Source of the DNA: Bin5 sp965242905 | GTDB lineage: Bacteria > Chloroflexota > Anaerolineae > Caldilineales > Caldilineaceae | Direction of reading: 5' to 3' | DNA length: 64,000 bases | Assembly (NCBI GenBank): GCA_965242905.1 | Contig: CBDETM010000002.1 | Coordinates: 1,116,001 to 1,180,000 of the forward strand | Notes under the pieces: generated by a model | Databases searched by the model: none | What the model was told of the DNA's origin: nothing | What the model saw: only the letters and a program-made list of their open reading frames with translations | Shown: piece by piece, positions 36,322 to 45,420 of the stretch | Position numbering within the stretch: position 1 is the stretch's first letter | Layout: every line of letters starts with the position of its first letter | Translations under genes and position numbers: made by a program

Positions 36322-36466
36322 GATTTCCAGAGGTGAGCCGTTCGTCCTTGGCCCTTTCATCGCAGAGCACCAGAGTGGATCACAGTGCTGGCAAATCATC
36401 TGACATCGCTTAGAATATACACATGGTCGCCTGCAAAAGTCTTTGGACAGGCAAGGGGAGCGAATA

Positions 36467-36757
36467 ATGAACAGAGATCAACTCATAGAGGTGCTCAAGG
36501 AACACAAGCCTACTCTGGCGCAACGCTTTGGTGTCGTTGAACTCGCTCTCTTTGGGTCCTTCGCTCGCGATGAGGCTGCCAGAGACAGCGACGTTGACAT
36601 TCTCGTACGCTTCGGAGAGCCTCCCCACTGGAGGCAGTATTTTGGCGCGCAGTCCTTCTTGGAAGACTTGCTTGGCTGCCCCGTAGACATGGCAACTCAC
36701 CAGGAATTGAGAGAGGAAATTAAGCCCTTCGTTGAGCGGGAGGCAGTTGATGTCTGA
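36467..36757 (+). CDS. mntA: MntA-type nucleotidyltransferase antitoxin
   Basis: A 96-residue minimal nucleotidyltransferase. The motif LFGSFARDEAARDSDVDILV holds GSF and the two catalytic Asp residues (SDVD). In type VII systems this protein AMPylates and silences the HEPN toxin. ATG 36467 has AGGGGAG six bases upstream. Its stop overlaps the start of the next gene by 8 bp (ATGTCTGA), the classic coupled MntA/HepT layout. It lies directly after tmRNA. Confidence 0.88.
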   Translation: MNRDQLIEVLKEHKPTLAQRFGVVELALFGSFARDEAARDSDVDILVRFGEPPHWRQYFGAQSFLEDLLGCPVDMATHQELREEIKPFVEREAVDV

Positions 36758-37121
36758 TGCCGGCCGTGAAGGGCGCCCTTGGCGCTTTTATGTTCAAGAC
36801 ATGATTGAATTCGGCGAAAAGGTCCTTGTCTATACCGACGGCTTAGACCAGGAAGCGTTCATCGCACACGGACTCACTTATGACGCAACGCTGCGTAACC
36901 TGCAACTGATCGGTGAGGCAGCCACGCACATACCAGACGAAGTTCGCCAGTCCTACCCGGAGGTTCCCTGGCACGCCATCATAGGGACGCGCAATCGCCT
37001 GGCCCACTCCTATCTGGCGATCAGCGACAGTATTATATGGGGCGTTATCCAGGAGGCTGTTCCCGACCTTCTGCCCGCATTACGGAACCTGTTGGAATTG
37101 GAGAGCAAGGCAGGGGAGTAG
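36750..37121 (+). CDS. hepT: HepT-like (DUF86) HEPN ribonuclease toxin
   Basis: A 123-residue alpha-helical HEPN protein. The catalytic R-x4-H motif is seen in IIGTRNRLAHSYLAI, followed by the conserved Tyr. NLQLIGEAATHIPDEVR is the usual DUF86 core. The start at 36750 overlaps mntA. The pair should form a type VII toxin-antitoxin module. Confidence 0.88.
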   Translation: MSDAGREGRPWRFYVQDMIEFGEKVLVYTDGLDQEAFIAHGLTYDATLRNLQLIGEAATHIPDEVRQSYPEVPWHAIIGTRNRLAHSYLAISDSIIWGVIQEAVPDLLPALRNLLELESKAGE

Positions 37122-37400
37122 GCTGCGGGGAGGGAGTGGAATCTGCAGGGGAAAGAGGAAGTTACCCCCACTGCGGAGTCGTAGGTCGAACCGTACCCTA
37201 GTTGTGGTGGTTCCCTTTTCAATAAGTCCCCGCCAAGTCATTTCCATCAACTACGTAGAAGAATTCTGCGCAATCCGCTCACTCGCCATTGCCTAGAAGA
37301 CGGCACGGGCCGGAAGGTTGCCTCACCTCAGTGAAGCCAACGACTCGTGTCGCGTTGAATTGGCCAGCGACTGAATTCGCTGGGGACTCACTTCCCACGC

Positions 37401-38360
37401 TCAGTCCTTTAACTCCAAGTAGGCGATCTCCTCCTCAGACAGCTTAATCTGGGATGCTTCGACATTCACTTGTACTTCATCAGTGTTCCGCGCCCCTGAC
37501 AGGGCGTGGATGCCGTCGGCCTGGTTGTAGACGTAGGCCAGGGCGATGTGGGGCACGGTGACGCCCTTGTCGGCGGCCAGCTCCTGGACACGGTCGTGGC
37601 GCTGGAAATTCCCCTCTTCGCAGTAGACCTTGACGGCAAGCTGATCATACCACTCTGTAAAAGTGTCCAGGTTGTCTCGGCGGAAGCGGCCGCTGAAAAA
37701 GCCGCCGGCCAGACTGGACCAGACAAATAGCGTTACACCATTCTCGCGGCACCAGGCGCGTGCGGCCTCACCGGCCGGCCCGCTGACGCTGATGCAGTCG
37801 CGCCAGGGCGGTTCTATCTGGACGGCGAGGCTGAACTGGGGACTGCTGGCGACGAAGGGGGTCAGGCCGTGCGCGGCGGCGTATTCGTTGGCTTCTTGCA
37901 GGCGTTCGGCACTCCAGTTAGAGCCGCCGTAGGCGTCGATCTGGCCGGCCTCCTTGGCAGCGTGGAGCGTTTCTACGATGGGGCCGACCGGCTCTTCAGG
38001 GTCGTCGCGGTGCAGGACGTAGAGGTCGATGCTGTCCACTTTGAAGCGGGCGAGGCTGTCGTGGAGGTCGGACTGGATATCGTAGGGGGTGACCCGTTTG
38101 CGGTCCTGGCTGTGGTGGGCGCCCTTGCCGAGGATGACGATCTCGTCGCGCAGGCCGCGTTCGTTGATCCACTGGCCGACGGCGCGTTCATTGTCGCCGC
38201 CGCCATAGCCGTGGGCAGTGTCGAGGCAGTTGCCGCCGGCAGCGTGGAAGGCGTCGAGCACGGGGTAGGCGGTGACGAGGGTCTTGGTGTTTATCCACAT
38301 CGTTCCCAGGACAAGGCGGGAGACGGGCTTGTCGATGCCGGGGATTTTGGAATAGAGCAT
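37401..38360 (-). CDS. Aldo/keto reductase
   Basis: A 319-residue TIM-barrel NADPH oxidoreductase. Tetrad residues are visible: Asp and Tyr in CLDTAHGYGGGDNERAVG, Lys in VILGKGAHH, and His in LYVLHRDDPE. The ATG at 38360 has AGGAG nine bases upstream and gives the family start (YSKIPGIDKPVSRLVLGTMW); an upstream start would add ten residues. It is monocistronic on the minus strand. Confidence 0.9.
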   Translation of the reverse strand: MLYSKIPGIDKPVSRLVLGTMWINTKTLVTAYPVLDAFHAAGGNCLDTAHGYGGGDNERAVGQWINERGLRDEIVILGKGAHHSQDRKRVTPYDIQSDLHDSLARFKVDSIDLYVLHRDDPEEPVGPIVETLHAAKEAGQIDAYGGSNWSAERLQEANEYAAAHGLTPFVASSPQFSLAVQIEPPWRDCISVSGPAGEAARAWCRENGVTLFVWSSLAGGFFSGRFRRDNLDTFTEWYDQLAVKVYCEEGNFQRHDRVQELAADKGVTVPHIALAYVYNQADGIHALSGARNTDEVQVNVEASQIKLSEEEIAYLELKD

Positions 38361-39032
38361 AGAGGGTACTCCTGAGTGGTTGGGGCTCAAAATAGCGCGC
38401 CGCTGTGACGCCGGTGGTTTTCGATGTTGTCGTAAGCTAATTCTACTCTACTTTTTCTATAGGACACGTACATTCGACTGTGCATTTCAATGCGAAGACT
38501 CCGACGAAGTACGGCCCAGTGGGCGTTCTGGTCGGTGTGACGCTGTCACGGTCGCCTGTCAGTCCGTTGAGTCTCTTCCAGGCGCGGGATGAGCTTGGCG
38601 ATCCTTCTCTCTTCTGTGGACCCACGGCGATATCCCTGCCCTAGATACACATGCCGACGGGTACAGACTTAGGTAGTTCGACTCGTGCTGGAAGGAAACA
38701 GAGCGGCGACAGTTTGCAGGTTGTTGAGAAGGTTTGATCGCTGGCCAAGACTTTCACGTAGAAAAGGCCTTGATGCGAAGCTAGATCAGTTGTGCTCTCT
38801 GTATGATCATCCAGGTTGTTCAGCCTCTAACACGTACAAGACTGGTCCTTCGCCGCCTACCCTACATTGTGCACAGATGATCGCGTCGAATCTCGACAGC
38901 CTATTCTCCGCTAAGCAGGACGGCGTTGGGATTCACCGCATCGCTGTGCAAGCAGAATGTCAGCCAAGTGAAAGGGACGGCAAAGGAGCGGCTGAGTCGA
39001 TCTTTCTCGACTCGCTTCCAGCCGGCCGGATT
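38361..39032. other. Intergenic region, no convincing gene
   Basis: Frames here have biased, low-quality translations. No promoter or RNA was identified with confidence. Confidence 0.4.
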
Positions 39033-39149
39033 CTACACAGCGGGCCCAGCAGAGGGCTTTTCCGATTGCGCCGATGCGTATCCAAGGGCCGCGATCAGCA
39101 GGACAAGCACAGAAATAGCCATTGGCCTGAACCGCCTACACTGCATCAT
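39033..39149 (-). CDS. Possible 38-residue secreted peptide or remnant of an exported protein
   Basis: On the minus strand GAGGAG precedes ATGATG. The frame encodes MMQCRRFRPMAISVLVLLIA, then ALGYASAQSEKPSAGPAV and a TAG. This is a good signal-peptide pattern: basic N region, hydrophobic core, ASA cleavage site. The same frame stays open for about 43 codons beyond the TAG, so a decayed exported protein is an alternative. Confidence 0.35.
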   Translation of the reverse strand: MMQCRRFRPMAISVLVLLIAALGYASAQSEKPSAGPAV

Positions 39150-39279
39150 TTCTGCTCCTCAATTGTTGTGAATCGGCACTGCTATATCCACAATTGGTTT
39201 CTGTGTTGACAGGCGATCTGAATCGAGTCTGCGGCTCTCAGACACGCGTTTTGCTGTTAACCCGACTCTGAAAGACCTT

Positions 39280-40776
39280 TCAGACCGTTTGCTCTTTCGC
39301 CCACCCATTGGCCTGCCAAGGGAACGCTCGCGCTGACTTCCTGACCGCCAGCTCTCGAGCCCTTCCTATGAAGGAATCTCCTGAGCGATGAATGTTGCGT
39401 TCGGCCATTGCCGGAAGTGCTTTGACAGTCCTGGGGAGTCCTTTGACCGCTTCCGCAAAGGCGGAATGAACTGGCAATTGCTGTCTTGCCAAAACAGGCC
39501 ACCACCCCTTGGCCAATTTGACACCTTTGGCTCCCATGAAGGCGAGAGAAGCGGCCTGAAGCACAAACAAGACCGGCGCTAATATAGGGATGAGGAAAGG
39601 GAAAAGCAGGGCGAGGCCGACAATTAAGCCGGTCGTGACGAACGCCCCGCCACCTGCTATAACGCCCGTCTGCAGGACCTTATGTACCAACTCGCGTCTT
39701 GAGAGCTTGCCTTCCACATGGTCCAGTCCGTACTCCAGACAAGCAAGAGTGCCGCCAACGACTGCGGCGACTGTTGCGCCTCTGACCATACCGCTTGCGG
39801 ACTGCGTAACGGCAGCGCGCAAGGCATCAGACCGAATTACAGCCCTAGCGTGGGCTATGTCGGCCAAACTCATTGGCTCCGGCCCTAGGAAATGGTTCTT
39901 CGCGGAGGACCACCAGATCGCGTTGTCCGCCGTCGACGGTCCTCCCTTTGATTTGGGGAAAACGTGGGACCAGTCCTTGCCCTGGTGAAACTTCCACAGC
40001 GCTTTCGGCCCGCCAGCGCGTATTTGGGCAGGGATGGTCTCCCAGACCTGCTGGGCCTGTAGCAGATTCTTTTCTTCGCTCCCTGCCATCTGATACTTCA
40101 CTTTCAGTACCTCAGGCAGATTATTGAATGTGAGATTTTGCGCAAAGGCATAAAGGAATTGACGCGCTACCCACGTCGTCCCCACACTTGGCGACAGGAA
40201 TTCGATGTGTGACGCCTCGAACCACTTGCCTTTGTCGCCGTTCCCTTGTTGGACGAATTGTTGCTTTTCTTGACCATGCCGGCGTCGAAGCCGATACCTA
40301 ACGCCGTAGCTGTAGCCACGCCTCTCACCGAAGCTTTGGACACGTCGGTCACCGTAACTACGGATACTTTGGTCGCTGTTGTGGTATCCTCGTCGGGTCC
40401 CGTAGCTCCAGACCCGTCTCTTGCGGTACCTGGAATCCACCTGGCTGGAGTCGCTGTGAACGCGTCGGTGGCCCTGGTGCCTTTTGGTGCCATACGATAG
40501 ACCGTAAGAGCGCCTACTTCGATTCTTTCTGACGTTGCGATTCTCATGTCTTACCTGAGTTTCGGGCCCACGAGGAGTTGCAGGAGAAGACATGAGAGGT
40601 GAGATAGCGGTTATCCAATTCAAGAACTTATCCACCTTAGCGGCTTCAAGCTGGAGTGCGCGTAGGGGGAAAGAGACAGTTCTGGCAGCAGCCCTTAGGC
40701 GTTGGCGGCGTGCATTGGCAGCTTTGGCGGCACCACGGTGGAGGCCACGATAGTGGAAAGTTGCTTCTTTGCTCAT
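39280..40776 (-). CDS. HNH-like nuclease domain protein with SYG-rich basic region and membrane helices
   Basis: A 498-residue protein of unrecognised overall family. Residues 1-80 are basic. Residues about 88-165 hold an Arg/Tyr/Gly-rich array with recurring SYG-x-RRG units (RRSYGLSYGTKR, WSYGTRRGY, RSYGDRR, SFGERRGYSYG). Residues about 265-298 read KDWSHVFPKSKGGPSTADN followed by AIWWSSAKNHFLG, which fits an HNH-nuclease core (H...GG...N...KN.F.G). Hydrophobic stretches at about 328-348 and 366-415 suggest membrane helices. ATG 40776 has TTGGAG upstream; a TTG four codons earlier is an alternative. Confidence 0.6.
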   Translation of the reverse strand: MSKEATFHYRGLHRGAAKAANARRQRLRAAARTVSFPLRALQLEAAKVDKFLNWITAISPLMSSPATPRGPETQVRHENRNVRKNRSRRSYGLSYGTKRHQGHRRVHSDSSQVDSRYRKRRVWSYGTRRGYHNSDQSIRSYGDRRVQSFGERRGYSYGVRYRLRRRHGQEKQQFVQQGNGDKGKWFEASHIEFLSPSVGTTWVARQFLYAFAQNLTFNNLPEVLKVKYQMAGSEEKNLLQAQQVWETIPAQIRAGGPKALWKFHQGKDWSHVFPKSKGGPSTADNAIWWSSAKNHFLGPEPMSLADIAHARAVIRSDALRAAVTQSASGMVRGATVAAVVGGTLACLEYGLDHVEGKLSRRELVHKVLQTGVIAGGGAFVTTGLIVGLALLFPFLIPILAPVLFVLQAASLAFMGAKGVKLAKGWWPVLARQQLPVHSAFAEAVKGLPRTVKALPAMAERNIHRSGDSFIGRARELAVRKSARAFPWQANGWAKEQTV

Positions 40777-40850
40777 TGTTGGCTCCAATCTCCGTGGACA
40801 TCAATCATGGCTAGTTAAGAGTAACAGACGCGACTCGCGTTCTGACAGGT

Positions 40851-41684
40851 CTAGCTTCCCAAACTTAGCGCTTTAAACTCCTCAACCTGCCCGCGGATAG
40901 CGCGTTCGGTGGGGAGGCGCTCGATGCTGGAGGCGCCGAAGAAGCCGGCGATACCGGGCATCATCTGAAGGGCGGTGCCGACGTTTTCGGGCTCGTCGAA
41001 GGGGCCGCCGTGGCAGATGACGATTTGGTCCGGGTTGACTGCGCGGCCGGCGGCGGCCATTTCCTGCACCTTTTCGACCGCCTCCTCCAACGTGTAGGCA
41101 ACGGCGGCTCCGATGGTGCCGGCGGTGGTGAGGCCGACGTGGGCGACGAGCAGGTCGGCGCCGGCTTCGGCCATGGCGGTCGCCTCCTCCGGTGTGAAGA
41201 CGTAGGGCGCTGTGAACATGTCCAGCTGATGGGCGATGGCGATGGCCTCGACCTCTTTGTCATAGCCCATGCCGGTGCCTTCCAGATTCTCGCGGAAGGT
41301 GCCGTCAAGGAGACCGACGGTGGGAAAGTTCTGCACACCGCTGAAGCCGATCTCTTTGAGCTGCTTGAGGAAGACGTGTTTGAGGCGAAAGGGGTCGGTG
41401 CCGCAGACGCCGGCCAGGACAGGGGTGTCTTGCACGACCGGGAGCACTTCGGCCGCCATTTCGACGACGATACCGTTGGCGTCGCCGTAGGGCATCATTC
41501 CGGAGAGCGAGCCGCGGCCGGCCATACGGAAGCGGCCGGAATTATAGATGATGATAAGGTCGGCGCCGCCGGCTTCGGCAAACTTGGCCGAGATGCCGGT
41601 GCCGGCGCCGCAGCCGACAATGGGCCTTCCGGCGGCCTGCTGGGCCCGGAGGCGGGCGATAATCTCCTGTCTTGGGATCGACAT
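40851..41684 (-). CDS. Phosphoenolpyruvate hydrolase family (TIM-barrel) protein
   Basis: A 277-residue TIM barrel of the PEP-hydrolase-like family. It has IVGCGAGTGISAKFAEAGG near the N terminus, LIIIYNSGRFRMAGRGSLSG, and GVCGTDPF in the barrel. It corresponds to the C-terminal half of the plant resistance protein Tm-1. The partner N-terminal half is encoded 69 bp upstream in the same direction. The biochemical role in bacteria is not established. Confidence 0.87.
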   Translation of the reverse strand: MSIPRQEIIARLRAQQAAGRPIVGCGAGTGISAKFAEAGGADLIIIYNSGRFRMAGRGSLSGMMPYGDANGIVVEMAAEVLPVVQDTPVLAGVCGTDPFRLKHVFLKQLKEIGFSGVQNFPTVGLLDGTFRENLEGTGMGYDKEVEAIAIAHQLDMFTAPYVFTPEEATAMAEAGADLLVAHVGLTTAGTIGAAVAYTLEEAVEKVQEMAAAGRAVNPDQIVICHGGPFDEPENVGTALQMMPGIAGFFGASSIERLPTERAIRGQVEEFKALSLGS

Positions 41685-41753
41685 CTGGAATGCTCCTTGG
41701 ACAGTTCGTAGAGCGTATCTGGTGTAAGGTAAAACGCCGCGAAGGGGGATCCG

Positions 41754-42974
41754 TTAGGATTCCTCCTGCAGCATCTCCAGCAGCAGAGAGACTGCTTTCT
41801 CGGCAAACTCAGGATCGTTGATATTGGCGTCCATCTCGATCAGGGGGATTTCGGCGCGCAGATCGCCTTTGAGGGCATCGTAGCAAGCCTGATCGGCGCT
41901 TGGGTCCCAGAAGCGGTCGCCTTCGCTGTCCAACATGGAGACGCCGCCGAGGGGGATTAGCACGGATACCTTGTCGGCCTGGCCGGCGTTGGCGGCCGCG
42001 GCCAGCATTGCCCCCATTTGCTTGTTCTCCTCCTCATTGGTACGCAGGAGAGTAACTTCCGGGTTCCACTCGTAGAGGGTCCGCTCGCGGTAGTGGTCGG
42101 GCACGGTTTCGATGCCGCCGAAGTTGGCCATGTCTACACAGCCAGGGACGATGACGGTGGGGACGCCCTGCCGGGGCGCGGCCTGGACACGATCCGGCCC
42201 GGCGCTGAAGACGCCGTCGCAGATTTCGTCGGCCAACTCGGTGGTGGTCATGTCGAGACAGCCGGCGATGTAGCCGTCGCTGATCAGGTCTTCCATCGTG
42301 CGTCCGCCGCTGCCGGTGGCGTGAAAAACGAGGACTTCGTAGCCTTCGGCCTCCAGCAGGCCGCGGGCGTGATCGACGGCCGCGGTCGTGTTGCCGAACA
42401 TGGAGGCGGCAATGAGGGGGCGCTCGTCGGCGGTGGCCTCGGCTTCGGTCTTCACCATGCCCGCGATTGCGCCGGCTGCATTGGCGTAGATGGCACGGCT
42501 GAGGCGGTTGATGCCGGCCACGTCGACGACGGAGGGCATGAAGGTAATGTCTTTGCTGCCGGCGTAGGCGCTAACATCGCCGCCGCCAACGGTGGAGACC
42601 ATCACTTTGGGCACGCCAACCGGCAGCGTGCGCATGGCTGCAGTAGCGATTGATGTGCCTCCGCTGCCGCCCATCCCGAGAATGCCGTCGAAACGACCTT
42701 CACCATAGAGGCGCTCGACGACGGTGGCGAGACCCTGTGCCATGGTCCGCATCGCTTCATCCTTATGCGTGCCTGAGGCCAGGTATGCCAGATCGCCACC
42801 GGCTGCGGCGGCAACTTCTGTGCGATCGACTTCGGGCTCGAAGGCCGGCTGGCCCATCACGCCAAAGTCGACTACGAGCGTCTGCAGACCGGCAGCCTCG
42901 ATCAGTTCCTTTACAAATGCGTACTCAGCGCCCTTGGTGTCCAGCGCGCCGACGAGAAGAACGGTCCCGGACAT
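41754..42974 (-). CDS. Tm-1-like ATP-binding domain protein (UPF0261)
   Basis: A 406-residue protein matching the N-terminal half of plant Tm-1. N terminus TVLLVGALDTKGAEYAFVKE. A nucleotide-binding Gly-rich loop ILGMGGSGGTSIATAAM lies at about 100-117. FHATGSGGRTMEDLISDG and RQGVPTVIVPGCVDMANFGG are family hallmarks. It is presumably co-expressed with the downstream TIM-barrel half. Confidence 0.88.
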   Translation of the reverse strand: MSGTVLLVGALDTKGAEYAFVKELIEAAGLQTLVVDFGVMGQPAFEPEVDRTEVAAAAGGDLAYLASGTHKDEAMRTMAQGLATVVERLYGEGRFDGILGMGGSGGTSIATAAMRTLPVGVPKVMVSTVGGGDVSAYAGSKDITFMPSVVDVAGINRLSRAIYANAAGAIAGMVKTEAEATADERPLIAASMFGNTTAAVDHARGLLEAEGYEVLVFHATGSGGRTMEDLISDGYIAGCLDMTTTELADEICDGVFSAGPDRVQAAPRQGVPTVIVPGCVDMANFGGIETVPDHYRERTLYEWNPEVTLLRTNEEENKQMGAMLAAAANAGQADKVSVLIPLGGVSMLDSEGDRFWDPSADQACYDALKGDLRAEIPLIEMDANINDPEFAEKAVSLLLEMLQEES

Positions 42975-43208
42975 GACATTCCTCCTGTGATCTTGGGAAA
43001 CTGGGCCTCTGGCGGTGGGGAATCTGGATTGTATTTCGGATTTCCTGCTTCAGTTTGCATTATACGAGTGTCCGGGCAGTCTAACTTGCCGGTGGCAACT
43101 CTGAACAAAAAGAAGAGGGATGAAAACTCAAAAGAGACGTGGTGCGAATGCAAAGAGGAAGGGGTCAACTCGCCCCTCCTCTGTTTTAGGGCAACTTGCG
43201 CCCAGAAT

Positions 43209-44300
43209 TCAGTCCGCGTGGGCCCTCTCTTCCTCTTCCTGGGCTTTGCGCAGGAACTCCTGCACCTTAACCGGCTTTCCGGAGTGACTACTCTCGATGG
43301 CGGCAAAGATCAGGGCGACCGACTGCAGGTTGGCCTCGATGTTGGTCTCCATAGGCGGACCGCCGTCCAGCCAGTCGAGGAACTGGGCAATTAGCCAGGT
43401 GTTCCTCCACTTTTCCTGCTCCATCAACTGGACTTCCTCGCCCTGGCCTTCACGGCTGTACTGCCGCGGTTGATAGGGAAAGCGTTCGATCCGGCGGCAG
43501 TCCATGATCAGGGTCTCGTTTTCACATTCGGCACGGAAGTACTCTTGCGACCAGCCGTTGAAACCGCTGGCGTTGGTCTTGGCTCCTTCGTAGAAGGCGC
43601 GAGTACCGTTCTCGAAAGTCATCATAACGTGGCCCTGCGAACCGGTATTGTATTCTCCCCAGGTAGGGTTCCAGGTCTGGGCGTAGATCGTATCGCATTT
43701 GGAGTCGGCGAGATCGGCGATAATGTCGAGATGATGGACCGACCCTTCGATCATGAGGGTCTCTTCCATGGTGTGGCGGAAGTGGGCACCCCAGTCACCG
43801 AAGTTACGCAGCCCGCAAGTGAAACGGCAGATGATGTAGTCGATGGTGCCAGCCCGACCGGAACGGAGCTCGCGGCGCAGTGTGGTCTTGTCCTGGTCGA
43901 AACGGTGGCTCATGGTCACGCCCATTTTCTTGCCTGCCCGCTTCACTTTTGCGGCGATACGAACTGAGCCCTCTAGCGTATCGGCGATCGGCTTTTCGGA
44001 TATGATGTGCATGTCGTGGGCGAGGGCGACGTCGACGACGGACTCGTGGAAAGCGGGAGGGACGACCACCGTACAGAAGTCGGCCGGGTTTTCGTCGAAG
44101 GCGCGCTCTATGTCGGTGTAGCACTTTTCGGGCGGAAGTCCCAGATGTTGTTGGGCGTTGATGAGGACGTCCGGGTTGACATCGACGGCGGCCACAGGCT
44201 CGATGCGGCCATCGGCGATATTGGGGGGCAGGAAGCGGGAACACCAGCCGTTGCCCTGTCCGCCGGTGCCGACCTGGATCATGCGGTACTTGTTGGTCAT
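43209..44300 (-). CDS. Gfo/Idh/MocA family oxidoreductase
   Basis: A 363-residue predicted NAD(P)-dependent dehydrogenase. It begins IQVGTGGQGNGWCSRFLPP (Rossmann loop GTGGQG), has ISEKPIADTLEGSV with the intact EKP motif, and a C-terminal alpha/beta domain containing HHLDIIADLADSKCDTIYAQ. A cupin gene follows upstream on the same strand, and Tm-1-type genes follow downstream. The substrate is unknown but probably a sugar derivative. Confidence 0.87.
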   Translation of the reverse strand: MTNKYRMIQVGTGGQGNGWCSRFLPPNIADGRIEPVAAVDVNPDVLINAQQHLGLPPEKCYTDIERAFDENPADFCTVVVPPAFHESVVDVALAHDMHIISEKPIADTLEGSVRIAAKVKRAGKKMGVTMSHRFDQDKTTLRRELRSGRAGTIDYIICRFTCGLRNFGDWGAHFRHTMEETLMIEGSVHHLDIIADLADSKCDTIYAQTWNPTWGEYNTGSQGHVMMTFENGTRAFYEGAKTNASGFNGWSQEYFRAECENETLIMDCRRIERFPYQPRQYSREGQGEEVQLMEQEKWRNTWLIAQFLDWLDGGPPMETNIEANLQSVALIFAAIESSHSGKPVKVQEFLRKAQEEEERAHAD

Positions 44301-44352
44301 TGGGAGAATCCTGTCTGCGTGGTCTTCTTGCTATTGTCTCGATTCCAGGGCT

Positions 44353-44751
44353 TTAGCGCAGCGAACTCCATGGCTCTTCTTCGAATACGTCTACGAGAGC
44401 GTAGCCTTCCTCGCCGATACAGGGGCCGAGGATGGCCAGCAGTTTGGCGGGGCTGCCGGAGTCGTTGAAGGAGGCGTGGACAACGTCGGCGCCGATGAAT
44501 GCGGAGTCACCGGTGGAGAGCAGCTGCTTTTCCTGCTCGATCCACTGTTCAATTGTGCCTTCGATGACGTAGATCACTTCCTCCTGGTCAGGGTGTTTGT
44601 GAAAGGCATGGCCCTGTCCGGTTTCCAGCGTCACTTCGATGACAACCAGATCGCGGGCTGCGGTCGTGGCGGGGCGGCTGGCCCAACCCATTACGCCCCA
44701 ATCCATCTGATCTCGCTCCATAGTTGAGGCAGTGATAAACTTACCATTCAT
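44353..44751 (-). CDS. Cupin domain protein
   Basis: A 132-residue single-domain cupin. Motif 1 is GHAFHKHPDQEEVIYVIEG (His, His, Glu ligands) and motif 2 is GDSAFIGADVVHASFN (His ligand). The ATG has AGGAG eight bases upstream. It begins the minus-strand group with the Gfo/Idh/MocA gene. It could be an isomerase, a dioxygenase or a sensing protein. Confidence 0.85.
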   Translation of the reverse strand: MNGKFITASTMERDQMDWGVMGWASRPATTAARDLVVIEVTLETGQGHAFHKHPDQEEVIYVIEGTIEQWIEQEKQLLSTGDSAFIGADVVHASFNDSGSPAKLLAILGPCIGEEGYALVDVFEEEPWSSLR

Positions 44752-44928
44752 TGTCAATACTCCTGTGAGATGGGCCTTTAGGATGGTCGCGGAAGGAAGA
44801 GTCCATCAGATGAGGTTGAACCTGTTTGAAGGGCTGGCAGTCGCCGTGGATTTTGCTTTGCAAGTATACCATAGGGGTGGTGTGCCGCAACGAAAGCCAG
44901 ACCCAGCCATGTATATGGAGAGAGAAAT

Positions 44929-45420
44929 ATGTCCTCACAGAGAAGAGCGCATTGGAAAGAGAAGCTAGGCGAGTCCCGCGAGGCGTTACTGTCGCTACTC
45001 GACGGCCTCACGCCGGAGCAGTGGAATGCGACCGTGTATTCCGAGGGGGCCAGTTGGACGGTGGCTACTGTCCTCGCGCATCTGGTCGAGAGCGAACGGG
45101 GCATGAGCATCCACGTTCACAAGATTCGCAAGGGCGAGTCCACGATCCCGGATGATTTCGACCTTGAGCGCTGGAACGCCGGCCTTACCCGGCGAACTGG
45201 GGACATCTCGACGGGAGAACTGATGGCCAATGCGGCCGCCACCCGTGCCAAGACGCTGGAGGTGATTGATTCACTTGAGGACAGCGATTGGGAGCTGACC
45301 GGGCGGCACCCTTCTCGAGGCGAGATCACTGTTGACCAGTATTACGAGACGATTTATGTCCATGAGTTGGGCCATTTGGAGGATATTCGCGCGGCGGTCG
45401 ACTTGAGAGGATGTAAATGA
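44929..45420 (+). CDS. DinB superfamily protein
   Basis: A 163-residue four-helix bundle of the DinB/mycothiol-dependent maleylpyruvate isomerase type. It has WTVATVLAHLVESERG (first metal His) and YYETIYVHELGHLEDIRAA (two further His). GGAG lies seven bases before ATG 44929. Its stop overlaps the start of a HigA-like gene by 4 bp, an unusual partner. Function unknown, possibly thiol-dependent. Confidence 0.82.
   Translation: MSSQRRAHWKEKLGESREALLSLLDGLTPEQWNATVYSEGASWTVATVLAHLVESERGMSIHVHKIRKGESTIPDDFDLERWNAGLTRRTGDISTGELMANAAATRAKTLEVIDSLEDSDWELTGRHPSRGEITVDQYYETIYVHELGHLEDIRAAVDLRGCK

Noticed and set aside
38685..39209. A 174-codon frame on the plus strand
   Set aside because: The translation is rich in Cys, His, Arg and Ser without any motif, and it overlaps the better minus-strand signal-peptide frame.
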